A program made the position numbers and the translations under genes. From the NCBI GenBank assembly GCA_003725745.1, contig RHDP01000001.1, positions 2,015,501 through 2,079,500 on the forward strand: a stretch of DNA of 64,000 nt, read 5' to 3'. Position 1 is the stretch's first letter, and each line of letters starts with the position of its first letter. Source of the stretch: Streptomyces sp. I6 (GTDB taxonomy: Bacteria > Actinomycetota > Actinomycetes > Streptomycetales > Streptomycetaceae). Under the pieces are notes generated by a model that saw nothing but the letters and a program-made list of their open reading frames with translations, ran no database searches and was not told where the DNA came from. This document shows, in pieces, positions 9,591-18,355 of the stretch.

Positions 9591-10592
9591 ATGAGCCACA
9601 ACCAGCCGGGCCCGTACGGCGGTCAGCCCCGGCAGCCCGGACCGTACGGCCCTTCCGGTCCCTACGGCCCGCCGCCCCAGGGGGCGGGTGGGGCGCCGCA
9701 GTCCGGATACGGACAGCCGCAGCAGCCTCCGCAGGGTTTCCCTCCGCAGCAGCCCGGTCACGGCTACGGCTACCCGCAGGCCCCGCAGCCCGGACCGTAC
9801 GGCCCGCAACCCGGACCCTACGGCCAGCAGCCCCCGTACGGCGCGGGCCCCGGCGCCTATCCGCCCCCGCCCCCGCCCCCGCCCCCGGCACGGCGCGGCG
9901 GCGGGTGGAAGGCCCTGGTCGCCGGCGGCGCGGTCGTCGCCCTCGCGGCGGTCGCGGGCGGCGCGTGGTGGCTCACGTCGGGCGGGGCCGGCTCCGGTGT
10001 CGCTGCGGACACGAAGGGCTACCGGCTGACGCCGGCGGCGTCGGCCGGTGAGTTCAGGAAGGACAAGGACAGTCCTGACAGGCTCTCCGCGAAGGAGCAG
10101 TCGGAGGCCGAGGCCCTCCTCGGCGTCGAGGACGCCCGGCAGGCGGGCGCCAACTACACATCAGGTGACCCAGAGCAGCCTCTGACCGGCAAGGCTCTGA
10201 GCCTGACCGGCTTCTGGGGCGAGATCGACGACCCGGAGAAGGCACTCGACGGCTGGTTCCGCAAGCTGGAGGAGGGCGGCGGGGACGACTCCGACGATGT
10301 GCGGATCGAGTTCGTCGGGGAGGCCGCCGACGTGGAACCCGCTGGGTTCGAAGGCGCCCTGATGAAGTGCCGGACGGCCAGGCTCACCCCCACCGGCGAC
10401 GCCTCCTCGGCAGGCCTGGGCGCGAAGACGTTCGAGGTGCCCATGTGCGCATGGGCCGATTTCAGCACGATCGCCGGTGTGAACGTGGTCGACCTGTCCC
10501 AGATCCTGGGTGGCGGGGGCAAGGCCGTGCCGCAGAGCGAGGTCGCCGAGCTGACGGCCAAGCTGTACGGCACCTCGCGCACCAAGGTCTGA
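9591..10592 (+). CDS. Pro/Gly-rich single-pass membrane protein of unknown function
   Basis: A 333-residue protein I do not recognise by function. The first 105 residues are rich in Pro, Gly, Gln and Tyr with recurring GPYG and QPGPYG units, ending in a nine-proline run. A basic ARRGGGWK segment leads into one membrane helix (about 108-128), and about 200 extracellular residues follow, with two cysteines (CRTARLTP and MCAWADF regions) that could pair. This layout is common among Streptomyces surface proteins of unknown role. ATG 9591 follows a GGAGGGGA site; an upstream in-frame ATG at 9552 is less likely. It is divergent from valS and convergent with clpX across a shared terminator. Confidence 0.85.
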   Translation: MSHNQPGPYGGQPRQPGPYGPSGPYGPPPQGAGGAPQSGYGQPQQPPQGFPPQQPGHGYGYPQAPQPGPYGPQPGPYGQQPPYGAGPGAYPPPPPPPPPARRGGGWKALVAGGAVVALAAVAGGAWWLTSGGAGSGVAADTKGYRLTPAASAGEFRKDKDSPDRLSAKEQSEAEALLGVEDARQAGANYTSGDPEQPLTGKALSLTGFWGEIDDPEKALDGWFRKLEEGGGDDSDDVRIEFVGEAADVEPAGFEGALMKCRTARLTPTGDASSAGLGAKTFEVPMCAWADFSTIAGVNVVDLSQILGGGGKAVPQSEVAELTAKLYGTSRTKV

Positions 10593-10637
10593 GCACGCCC
10601 CGGCCCCGGCACCCCCAGGGGGCGCAACGACCGCGGG

Positions 10638-10678
10638 GGGGGGCGGGGGCCGGTTCGGTGAACCGGCCCCCGCCCCCC
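10638..10678. terminator. Bidirectional terminator between the 9591 gene and clpX
   Basis: A 19-bp uninterrupted stem with a 3-base loop, almost wholly G/C, sits between two convergent genes and ends 11 bases before the clpX stop codon. Confidence 0.85.
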
Positions 10679-10688
10679 GCGCACCGCG

Positions 10689-11966
10689 CTATGCGCTCTT
10701 CTCGTGACGGCCGTCGTTCTTCACGATCCGCGGCACCAGCGTCGGGTTGACGTTGTTGTGGACGACGTCCGCCGTGATGACGACACGGGCGACGTCCTTG
10801 CGGGACGGCACCTCGTACATCACCGACATCAGGACCTCCTCCATGATGGCGCGCAGCCCGCGCGCGCCCGTGCCGCGGAGGATGGCCTGGTCGGCGATGG
10901 CCTCGAGGGCGGGGCGGTCGAAGTCCAGCTCCACGCCGTCGAGTTCGAAGAGGCGCTGGTACTGCTTCACCAGCGCGTTCCGCGGCTCGACCAGGATCTT
11001 CAGCAGGGCCTCGCGGTCCAGGTTGTGGACCGAGGTGATGACCGGCAGGCGGCCGATGAACTCGGGGATCATCCCGAACTTCACCAGGTCCTCCGGCATG
11101 ACCTCCTGGAACTGGTCGCTCGCGTCGATCTCGCGCTTGGAGCGGATCGTCGCACCGAACCCGATGCCCTTGGCACCGGCGCGGGACTCGATGATCTTCT
11201 CCAGGCCGGCGAACGCACCGCCCACGATGAACAGCACGTTCGTCGTGTCGATCTGGATGAACTCCTGGTGCGGGTGCTTCCGTCCGCCCTGCGGCGGTAC
11301 GGAGGCCGTCGTGCCCTCCAGGATCTTCAGCAGGGCCTGCTGGACGCCCTCGCCCGACACGTCCCGGGTGATCGACGGGTTTTCGCTCTTACGGGCGACC
11401 TTGTCGATCTCGTCGATGTAGATGATCCCGGTCTCGGCCTTCTTGACGTCGTAGTCGGCCGCCTGGATCAGCTTGAGCAGGATGTTCTCGACGTCCTCGC
11501 CCACGTACCCGGCCTCGGTCAGCGCCGTGGCGTCGGCGATGGCGAACGGGACGTTGAGCATCCGCGCCAGGGTCTGGGCGAGCAGCGTCTTGCCGGAACC
11601 CGTGGGGCCCAGCAGCAGGATGTTGGACTTCGCGAGTTCGATGGCGTCGTCCCGGCCCTGGCCGTTCTCGCCGGCCTGGACGCGCTTGTAGTGGTTGTAC
11701 ACCGCGACCGAGAGGGCCTTCTTCGCGGGCTCCTGCCCGACGACGTACCCCTCGAGGAACTCGTAGATCTCGCGCGGCTTGGGGAGTTCCTCCCACCGCA
11801 CCTCGGAGGTCTCGGCGAGTTCCTCCTCGATGATCTCGTTGCAGAGGTCGATGCACTCGTCGCAGATGTACACCCCGGGGCCTGCGATGAGCTTCTTCAC
11901 CTGCTTCTGGCTCTTTCCGCAGAACGAGCACTTGAGCAGGTCGCCGCCATCACCGATGCGTGCCAC
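10689..11966 (-). CDS. clpX: ATP-dependent Clp protease ATP-binding subunit ClpX
   Basis: AAA+ unfoldase that feeds substrates to the ClpP peptidase. The 425 residues show the N-terminal zinc-binding domain (Cys13, Cys16, Cys35, Cys38), Walker A GPTGSGKT (120-127), Walker B IIYIDEID (181-188), the GGRKH pore loop (about 227-231), the IGF loop that docks ClpP (268-270) and sensor 2 GARGLR. It starts at a GTG. A stem-loop between clpP2 and clpX suggests clpX has its own promoter in the roughly 90 bases upstream, although the three genes are a conserved neighbourhood. Confidence 0.98.
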   Translation of the reverse strand: MARIGDGGDLLKCSFCGKSQKQVKKLIAGPGVYICDECIDLCNEIIEEELAETSEVRWEELPKPREIYEFLEGYVVGQEPAKKALSVAVYNHYKRVQAGENGQGRDDAIELAKSNILLLGPTGSGKTLLAQTLARMLNVPFAIADATALTEAGYVGEDVENILLKLIQAADYDVKKAETGIIYIDEIDKVARKSENPSITRDVSGEGVQQALLKILEGTTASVPPQGGRKHPHQEFIQIDTTNVLFIVGGAFAGLEKIIESRAGAKGIGFGATIRSKREIDASDQFQEVMPEDLVKFGMIPEFIGRLPVITSVHNLDREALLKILVEPRNALVKQYQRLFELDGVELDFDRPALEAIADQAILRGTGARGLRAIMEEVLMSVMYEVPSRKDVARVVITADVVHNNVNPTLVPRIVKNDGRHEKSA

Positions 11967-12059
11967 GAGGTGCTTCCCCTTCGCCTGGGAGCGCTTGGTT
12001 CAGCGGCTCCTGGTGCCTCATATCCGACGGTACCTTGCCGGGCCCCCGGTTCGGGCCCC

Positions 12060-12097
12060 CCTTGGCGCGGTTCACATTGACGTGTACCGCGCCAAGG
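12060..12097 (-). terminator. Terminator after clpP2
   Basis: A 12-bp perfect stem (CCTTGGCGCGGT and complement) with a 14-base loop lies just after the clpP2 stop on the minus strand and separates clpP1-clpP2 from clpX. Confidence 0.7.
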
Positions 12098-12109
12098 CCA
12101 GGCCGAACG

Positions 12110-12793
12110 TCAGGCGGCCGCTGCGGCCGCGCTCTTGCGAGTCGACACGATCTGGTCGACCAGGCCGTACGCGAGCGCGTCCTCGGCGGTGAGGATCTTG
12201 TCGCGCTCGATGTCCTCGCGGACCTTCTCGATCGGCGTGGAGGAGTGCTTGGCCAGCATCTCCTCGAGCTGCTCGCGCATCCGCAGGATCTCGTTGGCCG
12301 CGATCTCCAGGTCCGAGAGCTGCTCCCGGCCCGTCTGCGAGGACGGCTGGTGGATCAGCACCCGGGCGTGCGGGAGGGCCATCCGCTTGCCGGGGGTGCC
12401 GGCGGCGAGCAGCACCGCGGCGGCGGACGCCGCCTGGCCCATGCAGACCGTCTGGATGTCCGGCTTCACGAACTGCATCGTGTCGTAGATGGCGGTCAGC
12501 GCGGTGAAGGAGCCACCGGGGCTGTTGATGTAGATGGAGATGTCGCGGTCCGGGTCCATCGACTCCAGGCACAGCAGCTGCGCCATGACGTCGTTGGCGG
12601 ACGCGTCGTCGATCTGGACCCCGAGGAAGATCACGCGCTCCTCGAAGAGCTTCGCGTACGGGTCGTACTCGCGCACGCCCTGGGAGGTGCGCTCGACGAA
12701 GCGGGGGACGACGTACCGGTTGTCCACCTGCGGGCCGGTGTAGAGGCCGCTCGCGGAGGCTGCGGGGAACTGGTTCATGGTCGTGTTCACCAT
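12110..12793 (-). CDS. clpP2: ATP-dependent Clp protease proteolytic subunit ClpP2
   Basis: Serine peptidase subunit of the Clp complex. Catalytic residues are Ser123 (GQAASAAAV), His148 (LIHQP) and Asp198 (IERDKIL). The N-terminus with [15 protein letters not shown] marks the ClpP2 class of actinobacterial paired ClpPs. Length from ATG 12793 is 227; a second ATG five codons later (MNQFPAAS) matches the usual Streptomyces start and may be the real one. It follows clpP1 after 85 bases and should share its transcript. The C-terminus is a run of alanines. Confidence 0.97.
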   Translation of the reverse strand: MVNTTMNQFPAASASGLYTGPQVDNRYVVPRFVERTSQGVREYDPYAKLFEERVIFLGVQIDDASANDVMAQLLCLESMDPDRDISIYINSPGGSFTALTAIYDTMQFVKPDIQTVCMGQAASAAAVLLAAGTPGKRMALPHARVLIHQPSSQTGREQLSDLEIAANEILRMREQLEEMLAKHSSTPIEKVREDIERDKILTAEDALAYGLVDQIVSTRKSAAAAAA

Positions 12794-12878
12794 CCTGGTG
12801 GCGTTCGGTGGGCTGGGGCTTCGGGGGGCGGCGGGGCGCGGGCCCGGTGCCGGGGCGGCGGCGCCCCGGCGGCCGGGC

Positions 12879-13496
12879 TCAGGCGCCGGTGCCGCCGCCG
12901 CCCGGAACGCCCGAAGCGGCGGAGATGATCTCGTCGATGAGCCCGTAGTCCTTGGCCTCCTCGGCCGTGAACCAGCGGTCGCGGTCGCCGTCGCGGATGA
13001 TCGTCTCGACGGTCTGGCCGGAGTGGCGGGCGGTGATCTCGGCCATGCGCTGCTTGGTGCGCAGCAGGTACTCGGCCTGGATCTTGATGTCCGAGGCGGT
13101 GCCGCCGATGCCGGCCGAGCCCTGGTGCATCAGGATGTCGGTGTGCGGCAGGGCGAAGCGCTTGCCCGCGGTGCCGCCGGTGAGCAGGAACTGGCCCATC
13201 GAGGCGGCCATGCCCATGCCGATGGTGACGACGTCGTTCGGGATGTACTGCATGGTGTCGTAGATCGCCATGCCGGCCGTCACCGAGCCGCCGGGGCTGT
13301 TGATGTAGAGGTAGACGTCCTTCTCCGGGTCGGCGGCCAGGAGAAGGAGCTGTGCCGTGATCTTGTTGGCGATGTCGTCGTCCACCTGCTGGCCCAGGAA
13401 GATGATGCGCTCGCCGAGCAGCCGGCTGTAGACCTGGTCGCCGAGGCCTCCACCGATGGACGGCTCACCGGCGGCGTTAGGCATCAGAATCGTCAC
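12879..13496 (-). CDS. clpP1: ATP-dependent Clp protease proteolytic subunit ClpP1
   Basis: First gene of the clpP1-clpP2 pair; the two proteins assemble into a mixed tetradecamer in actinobacteria (family knowledge). Catalytic Ser99 (GMAASMGQ), His124 (ILMHQ) and Asp173 (DRDRWF) are visible. I chose GTG 13496 ([10 protein letters not shown]), which has AGGTGG five bases upstream; a GTG three codons earlier is possible. About 205 residues, usual for ClpP1, ending in a Gly-rich tail. The upstream region carries a ClgR-like operator at 13646-13659, which fits known control of this operon. Confidence 0.97.
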   Translation of the reverse strand: MTILMPNAAGEPSIGGGLGDQVYSRLLGERIIFLGQQVDDDIANKITAQLLLLAADPEKDVYLYINSPGGSVTAGMAIYDTMQYIPNDVVTIGMGMAASMGQFLLTGGTAGKRFALPHTDILMHQGSAGIGGTASDIKIQAEYLLRTKQRMAEITARHSGQTVETIIRDGDRDRWFTAEEAKDYGLIDEIISAASGVPGGGGTGA

Positions 13497-13645
13497 GTAA
13501 TCCACCTGCTCGTCTCTGACGGCTGCGGCCGTCTCAGCGTCTGGGAACCTGGGGGCGGGGGATCCCCGCGGGCGGGTAGTCCCCTGCCCTCGTATTCATG
13601 GACCCTAACGCGCTGGTGGGCGGGCGCCATCCCGGTTCAGGAACT

Positions 13646-13659
13646 GTTCGCTGGCAGCG
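13646..13659 (+). promoter_or_regulatory. ClgR-like operator upstream of clpP1-clpP2
   Basis: GTTCGC, five bases, then GCG, followed by CAAGC. This matches the GTTCGC-N5-GCG core I recall for ClgR, the activator of clp and lon genes in Streptomyces. It lies about 150 bases upstream of the clpP1 start, in a region with no gene. The match is exact in the core but no other site was compared, so the assignment is by motif and position. Confidence 0.6.
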
Positions 13660-13786
13660 CAAGCTAGGGGGCGCGCGCCGCACCGAACACGCCCCGTGGA
13701 GGTGCGCGCCCCATGGAGCCGCGCGGTGCCCTCCCGGGGCCTGCGGTGCGCTCCCGAAGCGGGTGGGCCCCGCCCTGGACGCCGAC

Positions 13787-13822
13787 GGGCCCGGGAACCG
13801 CGCCGGCGCGGTTCCCGGGCCC
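13787..13822 (-). terminator. Terminator downstream of tig
   Basis: A perfect 36-base palindrome centred between 13804 and 13805 (left arm GGGCCCGGGAACCGCGCC), 72 bases after the tig stop on the minus strand. Confidence 0.8.
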
Positions 13823-13894
13823 GTCGTACGGGTCGCTACCGGGCGTGGCCGGCGCGCGTCGGCGCCGGCCCGCGCCCTGGCGGAGTCGGGGGGC

Positions 13895-15276
13895 TCAGCC
13901 CTCGGACTTCCGCTCGTCACCGGTGGCCGCGGCGGCGGTCTCGGCGGTCTCCTCGGCCTCGTCCTCGTCGTCGCTCATGTCGACGAGCTCGCCCTTGGTG
14001 TCCTTGACCGTGGCCGCCTCGACCACCGTGGCGAGGGCCTTGCCGCGGGCGACCTCGCCGACGAGCATCGGCACCTGGCCGCCCTCGACGACCGCCTGCG
14101 CGAACTGGTCGGGGGACATGCCGGAGGAGGCGGCGCGCCGCATCAGGTGCTCGGTGAGCTCCTCCTGGCTGACGTTGAGCTTCTCCTTGGAGACCAGCTC
14201 GTCGAGGACGAACTGGGTCTTGATGCCCTTGACCGCCTGCTCCCTGGTCTCGGCGTCGAACTCCTCCTCGGTCTTGCCCTGGAGCTCCAGGTACTTCGCG
14301 AGGTCGATGCCCATCTGGCCGAGCTGGTGGTGCTCCAGGTTGTGCTTGCGGGTGCGGATCTCGTCCTCGAGGAGCTTCTCGGGATCGGGACCTCGACCAG
14401 CTCCAGGAGCTTCTCGAGCACGCGCTCCTGGGCCTGGGTGGCCTGGTCGTACTGCTTCATGTTCTCGAGGCGCTTGCGGCTGTCGGCCTTCAGATCCTCG
14501 AGGGTGTCGAACTCGCTGGCCATCTGGGCGAACTCGTCGTCCGGCTCGGGCAGCTCCCGCGCGGCGACCTGGGTCACCTTGACGGTGACCTCGGCGTCCT
14601 TGCCCTCGGCGGAGCCGCCCTTCAGCTGCGAGGTGAAGGTGGCCTCGCCGCCGGCCTCCAGGCCGGTGACCGCCTCGTCGATGCCGTCGAGGAGCTCACC
14701 GGAGCCGATCGTGTACTGCACTCCGTCCGCAACGCCGTCCGCGAGGACCTCGCCGTCGACCTTGGCCTCCAGGTCGATCGTCACCACGTCGCCCTCGGCG
14801 GCGGGACGCTCGACCGGGGAGGTGGAGGCGAAACGGGTGCGCAGCTGCTCGACGGACTTCTCGACGTCCTCGTCGGAGACCTCGACGGCGTCGACCTCGA
14901 CCTCGATGCCGGAGTAGTCCGGGATCTCGATGGCCGGGCGGACGTCGACCTCGGCGGTGAAGTTCAGCGTCTCGCCGTCCTTCAGCTCGGTGATGTCGAC
15001 CTCGGGCTGGCCGAGCGGGTTGATCTCCGCCTCGTTGACCGCGTCGGTGTAGAACTTCGGGAGCGCGTCGTTGACGGCCTCCTCCAGCACCGCGCCGCGG
15101 CCGAACCGCTGGTCGATGACGCGCGCCGGCACCTTGCCCTTGCGGAAGCCCTTGACCGTGACCTGCTGGTTGATCTTCTTGTACGCCGCGTCGAGGCTGG
15201 CCTTGAGCTCCTCGAAGGGCACCTCGACAGTGAGCCGAACCCGGGTCGGGTTCAGGGTCTCCACGGCGCTCTTCAC
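13895..15276 (-). CDS. tig: Trigger factor (ribosome-associated chaperone), frame broken by one base as read
   Basis: Peptidyl-prolyl isomerase and chaperone at the ribosome exit tunnel. From GTG 15276 (AAGGAG nine bases upstream) the N-terminal ribosome-binding domain has the signature GFRKGKVP (about 44-51). The FKBP-like domain is at about 150-240 and the C-terminal helical domain follows. After [10 protein letters not shown] the frame changes: an extra base in the G run at 14381-14383 (C on the coding strand) would continue EKLLEDEIR and join the open frame [19 protein letters not shown] through to the acidic C-terminus, giving 460 residues, the family length. As a conserved housekeeping gene with a single-base gap this is most likely an assembly error. 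Confidence 0.95.
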
Positions 15277-15471
15277 GGTTCGGTCTCCTTGGTGGCTGAA
15301 TTCTGGGGCTCTGCTGGGTCCACCACGGAGCATCGTCCTGCGGCGGAGCAGCGGATCGGGCCCGGCGCCTCGGACACTCGGTCGGACACACGGGCACACG
15401 GATTGCATAGTAACCGCAAGCGGGATCGGCCCCACAATGCGATCTTGGCCCAGGCCTGATCGCGATGTTGG

Positions 15472-15545
15472 TCGGGGTGGCGGGATTTGAACCCACGGCC
15501 TTCCGCTCCCAAAGCGGACGCGCTACCAAGCTGCGCCACACCCCG
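15472..15545 (-). tRNA. tRNA-Pro (anticodon TGG)
   Basis: A 74-base cloverleaf on the minus strand. The acceptor arms CGGGGTG/CACCCCG pair fully, the anticodon stem TCCGC/GCGGA encloses the loop TTTGGGA giving anticodon TGG, and the T arm carries GGTTCAAATCC. No CCA is encoded. Confidence 0.95.
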
Positions 15546-15734
15546 TCGGTGCGACACGTAGGGTACATGGCCCAAGGCAGCGGCCAGGCCCCTTTCCCCG
15601 GGGGATCCGGGGGACGGACGGCGCTCGCCGTGGGTGGCGGGGGCGCCGCCGGGGCAATGGGTGTGCGGCGCACGCCGAGGACCCGCTACGATGCTCTTCG
15701 TGCCGCGGCCACCACGACCTGCGGCGCGGTGCTT

Positions 15735-15808
15735 GCGGGCGTAGCTCAATGGTAGAGCCCTAGTCTTCCAAACTAGCTACGCGGGTTCGATTCCCGTCGC
15801 CCGCTCCA
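15735..15808 (+). tRNA. tRNA-Gly (anticodon TCC)
   Basis: A cloverleaf with acceptor arms GCGGGCG/CGCCCGC, D arm GCTCAATGGTAGAGC, anticodon stem CTAGT/ACTAG around loop CTTCCAA (anticodon TCC), and T arm GGTTCGATTCC. The 3' CCA is encoded (15806-15808). Confidence 0.95.
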
Positions 15809-15815
15809 GATGGCT

Positions 15816-15854
15816 CAGGGCCAGGTCGGAGGTTGATTCCTCGACCTGGCCCTG
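15816..15854 (+). terminator. Terminator after tRNA-Gly
   Basis: A 13-bp perfect stem (CAGGGCCAGGTCG and complement) with a 13-base loop begins 7 bases after the tRNA-Gly 3' end. Confidence 0.8.
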
Positions 15855-15957
15855 ATGCGTTCCCCATGTGTTCCCGCGACGTGTTCCCGCGGTCTCCGAT
15901 CCCCGCCGGGCCGTTCACGCGCTACCCGCCCTCCGGCTCCGCTCCGCATCGGTCCCG

Positions 15958-15996
15958 CCGGCCCCGTGCGGGCCCGGCGGGCCCGCACGGGGCCGG
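15958..15996. terminator. Large hairpin between tRNA-Gly and the 64-residue gene
   Basis: A 17-bp perfect G/C stem with a 5-base loop (CGGCG). It could end leftward transcription of the small gene at 16091-16285 or back up the tRNA terminator. No gene lies between 15855 and 16090. Confidence 0.6.
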
Positions 15997-16090
15997 CCGC
16001 CCGGGGCCGCGCGACGGGCGGACCGGGGGTGGGGCTGGATGATCGACAAGACGTGAGGAACACAGAAGGAAGAAAGAAGAACGAAGCCGT

Positions 16091-16285
16091 TCAGAATCTG
16101 ATCGCATTGATCGAATCGGCGAGCGAGTTCAGGAAGTTGTCGATCGACGGCGCCATGCCGCTCGAGGCGAGGAAGAAGCCGAACAGCGCCGCGACTATCG
16201 CGGGACCGGCCTTGATCGAGCCGCCGCGGATCATCACCACGAGGATGATCGCCAACAGCAGCACCACAGACAGTGAAATGGCCAC
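16091..16285 (-). CDS. Conserved 64-residue membrane protein
   Basis: A short protein with two hydrophobic segments (about 3-21 and 28-44) separated by the basic turn RGGSIKAG, then a short C-terminal stretch. Small proteins of this shape (hydrophobic start, RGG/KAGPA turn, AALFGFFLASS helix) recur in Streptomyces genomes as hypotheticals; I cannot name a function. The GTG at 16285 has AGGGTG about nine bases upstream. Strong codon bias and a downstream hairpin support a real gene. The minus-strand sequence directly after the stop is pyrimidine-rich, unusual for this window. Confidence 0.75.
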   Translation of the reverse strand: MAISLSVVLLLAIILVVMIRGGSIKAGPAIVAALFGFFLASSGMAPSIDNFLNSLADSINAIRF

Positions 16286-16677
16286 AACTGATCACACCCT
16301 CGCTCGGTCCGCCTTGCCCGCCCGGGGGCGTGCGGCCCGGCACACCCCCGTCCCCACCATGGTGCCACCAAGACCCGGGTGCGAGTGACGGCCTGACGGA
16401 TCGTCAGCAAATGGACCGGATCACACCACGCCGCACCGGCGGGTGGGCGGGCGGCGCGCCCCCACTTACCGCCACCGGCGGGTACGAAATGCACACATGC
16501 AGGTCACAGGGAATTCATAAAATGCCGGTAAGGAAATTCACCGACGCTTCGGCGTTCACCGTTTCGCACCGTTTAAGCAGGATTAATCTGGGCATACCGG
16601 GCGTTTCACGGCGTCAGTGGCGCTGAATGCAGTAGATCTTCCGGTGGGTTTTACGAATTCCCGGGCATCCGGTTAGG
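16286..16677. other. Intergenic region between two divergent genes
   Basis: No gene is supported. The right half (about 16490-16670) is markedly richer in A/T than its surroundings and probably holds promoters for the acyltransferase and the small gene; I could not assign -35/-10 elements with confidence. Confidence 0.45.
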
Positions 16678-17919
16678 GTGCCTCAAATGTTCCACGCTCC
16701 GAATGGATTGCAGAAGGATCGCGCCACCGGCGCCTCCCGCGAGCCGGAGCCCCTCCCCGGGAGGACAGCGACGGCCGAACCCGCACCGCCCGCGCCACCG
16801 GTACCGGCGCCGGTGCCGCAGGAGGCGCCCGCAACCGTGGCGCAGGAGGCGCCTCAGGCACCGCCGGCCAAGAGACGCGACGCCTACTTCGACAACGCCA
16901 AGTACCTCGCCATCGTGCTGGTGGCGGTGGCCCACGCGTGGGAGCCGGTGATGGAGGGCAGCCGCGCCACCAGGGCGGCGTACATGCTCGTCTACGCCTT
17001 CCACATGCCGGCGTTCATCATCATCTCCGGCTACTTCTCGCGCAGTTTCCAGGCCCGGCCCGACCAGCTGAAGCGACTGGTCAGCGGGGTCGTCGTGCCG
17101 TACATCGTCTTCGAGATCGCGTACACGCTGTTCAAGCGGTGGGCCGACGACGACCCCGACTACCCGTTCAGCATGAACGACCCGATCTATCTGACCTGGT
17201 TCCTGATCGCGCTGTTCGTGTGGCGGCTCTCGACACCCCTGTGGCGATCGGTGAAGTGGCCGCTGGCCGTCGCCCTCGCCATCGCGGCGCTCGCCACCCT
17301 CACCCCGGGCATGGGCCAGAGCCTCGACCTCCAGCGCATCCTGCAGTTCCTGCCGTTCTTCGTGCTGGGCCTGTCGATGCGGCCGGAGCACTTCCAGATG
17401 CTGCGGCGCCGGGAGGTCCGGCTGCTGGCGCTGCCGGTGCTCGCGGGAGCCGCCGTGTTCACCTACTGGGTGGCTCCGGACGTGCGCATGGGCTGGTTCT
17501 ACCGCTCCACCAGCGCCGTGGAGCTGGACGCTCCGTGGTGGGCGGGCCCGCTGATGACCCTCGCCCTGTTCGGCTGCGCGCTGCTGCTGACGGCCGCCTT
17601 CCTCGCCTGGGTACCGCGTCGCAGAACGTGGTTCACCGTGCTCGGCGCGGGCACCATCTGCGGCTACCTGCTGCACGGCTTCCTCGTGAAGTCCCTCGAC
17701 TACCTGGGCGTGGTGGCGCGGTACCCGTGGCTGGCGGAGCCTGCCGGGGTGGTCGCGGTCACCCTCGCCACCGCCGCGTCCGTGACGCTGCTCTGCACGC
17801 CGCCGGTGCGGCGCGTACTGCGGTTCGTGACCGAGCCGGAGCTTTCGTGGGCGTTCCGGCGGGACGTCACCCGGCTGTCAGGCCGAGCAGCCGCCGCATC
17901 GTCGCGTACTTCGCGCTGA
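16678..17919 (+). CDS. Acyltransferase family 3 membrane protein
   Basis: A 413-residue membrane protein of the acyltransferase 3 type, which move acyl groups onto sugars or other envelope molecules. A Pro/Ala-rich cytoplasmic stretch (1-65) precedes YFDNAKYLAIVLVAVAHAWE (about 70-89), the family opening with the conserved histidine. Eight to ten membrane helices follow, including SGYFSRSF after the second. GTG 16678 is taken as start; ATG 16687 (MFHAPNG) is an alternative. The substrate is not evident. Its last 53 bases overlap the convergent HD gene, and the C-terminal residues RLSGRAAAASSRTSR are an unconserved run-on. Confidence 0.85.
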   Translation: MPQMFHAPNGLQKDRATGASREPEPLPGRTATAEPAPPAPPVPAPVPQEAPATVAQEAPQAPPAKRRDAYFDNAKYLAIVLVAVAHAWEPVMEGSRATRAAYMLVYAFHMPAFIIISGYFSRSFQARPDQLKRLVSGVVVPYIVFEIAYTLFKRWADDDPDYPFSMNDPIYLTWFLIALFVWRLSTPLWRSVKWPLAVALAIAALATLTPGMGQSLDLQRILQFLPFFVLGLSMRPEHFQMLRRREVRLLALPVLAGAAVFTYWVAPDVRMGWFYRSTSAVELDAPWWAGPLMTLALFGCALLLTAAFLAWVPRRRTWFTVLGAGTICGYLLHGFLVKSLDYLGVVARYPWLAEPAGVVAVTLATAASVTLLCTPPVRRVLRFVTEPELSWAFRRDVTRLSGRAAAASSRTSR

Positions 17920-18316
17920 GCCGGGTCCGGGTCGGCTCGTCGAGCAGGGCGAGCCGGTCCGGATCCGCGTTGTGGGCGAGGTCCGCCTCCTTCACGAGAC
18001 GGGCGCCCGGGGTGGCGAGGATCCGCCCGGCGTACGACTCGGCGTCCTCCCCGGGCCGCTTGGTCATCGCGTCCACCAGGTCCTTGACCCGCCGGGGGAG
18101 TTCGGCGGCCGCGAGCCACTCCCGCGACAGCACGCCGTCCTCGACCGCGTCGTGCAGCCAGGCGGCGGCGATCTGCTCACCGGTGCCGCCCCGGTCCCTC
18201 ACCCCGTCGGCCACCGCCTGGAGGTGCTCGGCGTAGGGCCGGCCCGCCTTGTCCGTCTGGTGCGCGTGGGCCTTCCGGGCGATCGCCTCGACCTGGTCGA
18301 CCGTGAGGTTCGGCAT
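17867..18316 (-). CDS. HD-domain hydrolase, RelA/SpoT-hydrolase-like
   Basis: A 149-residue single-domain protein. ARKAHAHQ near the start, YAEHLQAVA and the WLHDAVEDG motif (about 52-60) follow the pattern of the small (p)ppGpp-hydrolase-like HD family, with the HD pair in WLHDA and a downstream HNAD (about 115-118). Such proteins hydrolyse phosphate esters; the natural substrate here is not known, and (p)ppGpp is only a guess from the fold. It reads towards the acyltransferase and overlaps its 3' end by 53 bases. Upstream lies the SpoIIE-type phosphatase after 39 bases, so the two may share a transcript. Confidence 0.83.
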   Translation of the reverse strand: MPNLTVDQVEAIARKAHAHQTDKAGRPYAEHLQAVADGVRDRGGTGEQIAAAWLHDAVEDGVLSREWLAAAELPRRVKDLVDAMTKRPGEDAESYAGRILATPGARLVKEADLAHNADPDRLALLDEPTRTRLSAKYATMRRLLGLTAG

Positions 18317-18355
18317 GCGTACGACTCTACGGGGGCCGGGCCGCCCGCGCGGCCG

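Larger units (their letters stand above)
13497..13894. other. Intergenic region between clpP1 and tig
   Basis: No gene is supported. It contains the clpP1 promoter region with a ClgR-like site near 13646-13659 and the tig terminator at 13787-13822. Confidence 0.55.

Noticed and set aside
12879-13496. Gly in the ClpP1 HQG segment as a loss of function
   Set aside because: The catalytic Ser, His and Asp are all present and, from memory, HQG occurs in other Streptomyces ClpP1 proteins.
15472-15854. Integrated element at the tRNA genes
   Set aside because: Both tRNAs are intact, no integrase or second tRNA fragment is seen, and flanking genes are ordinary core genes.
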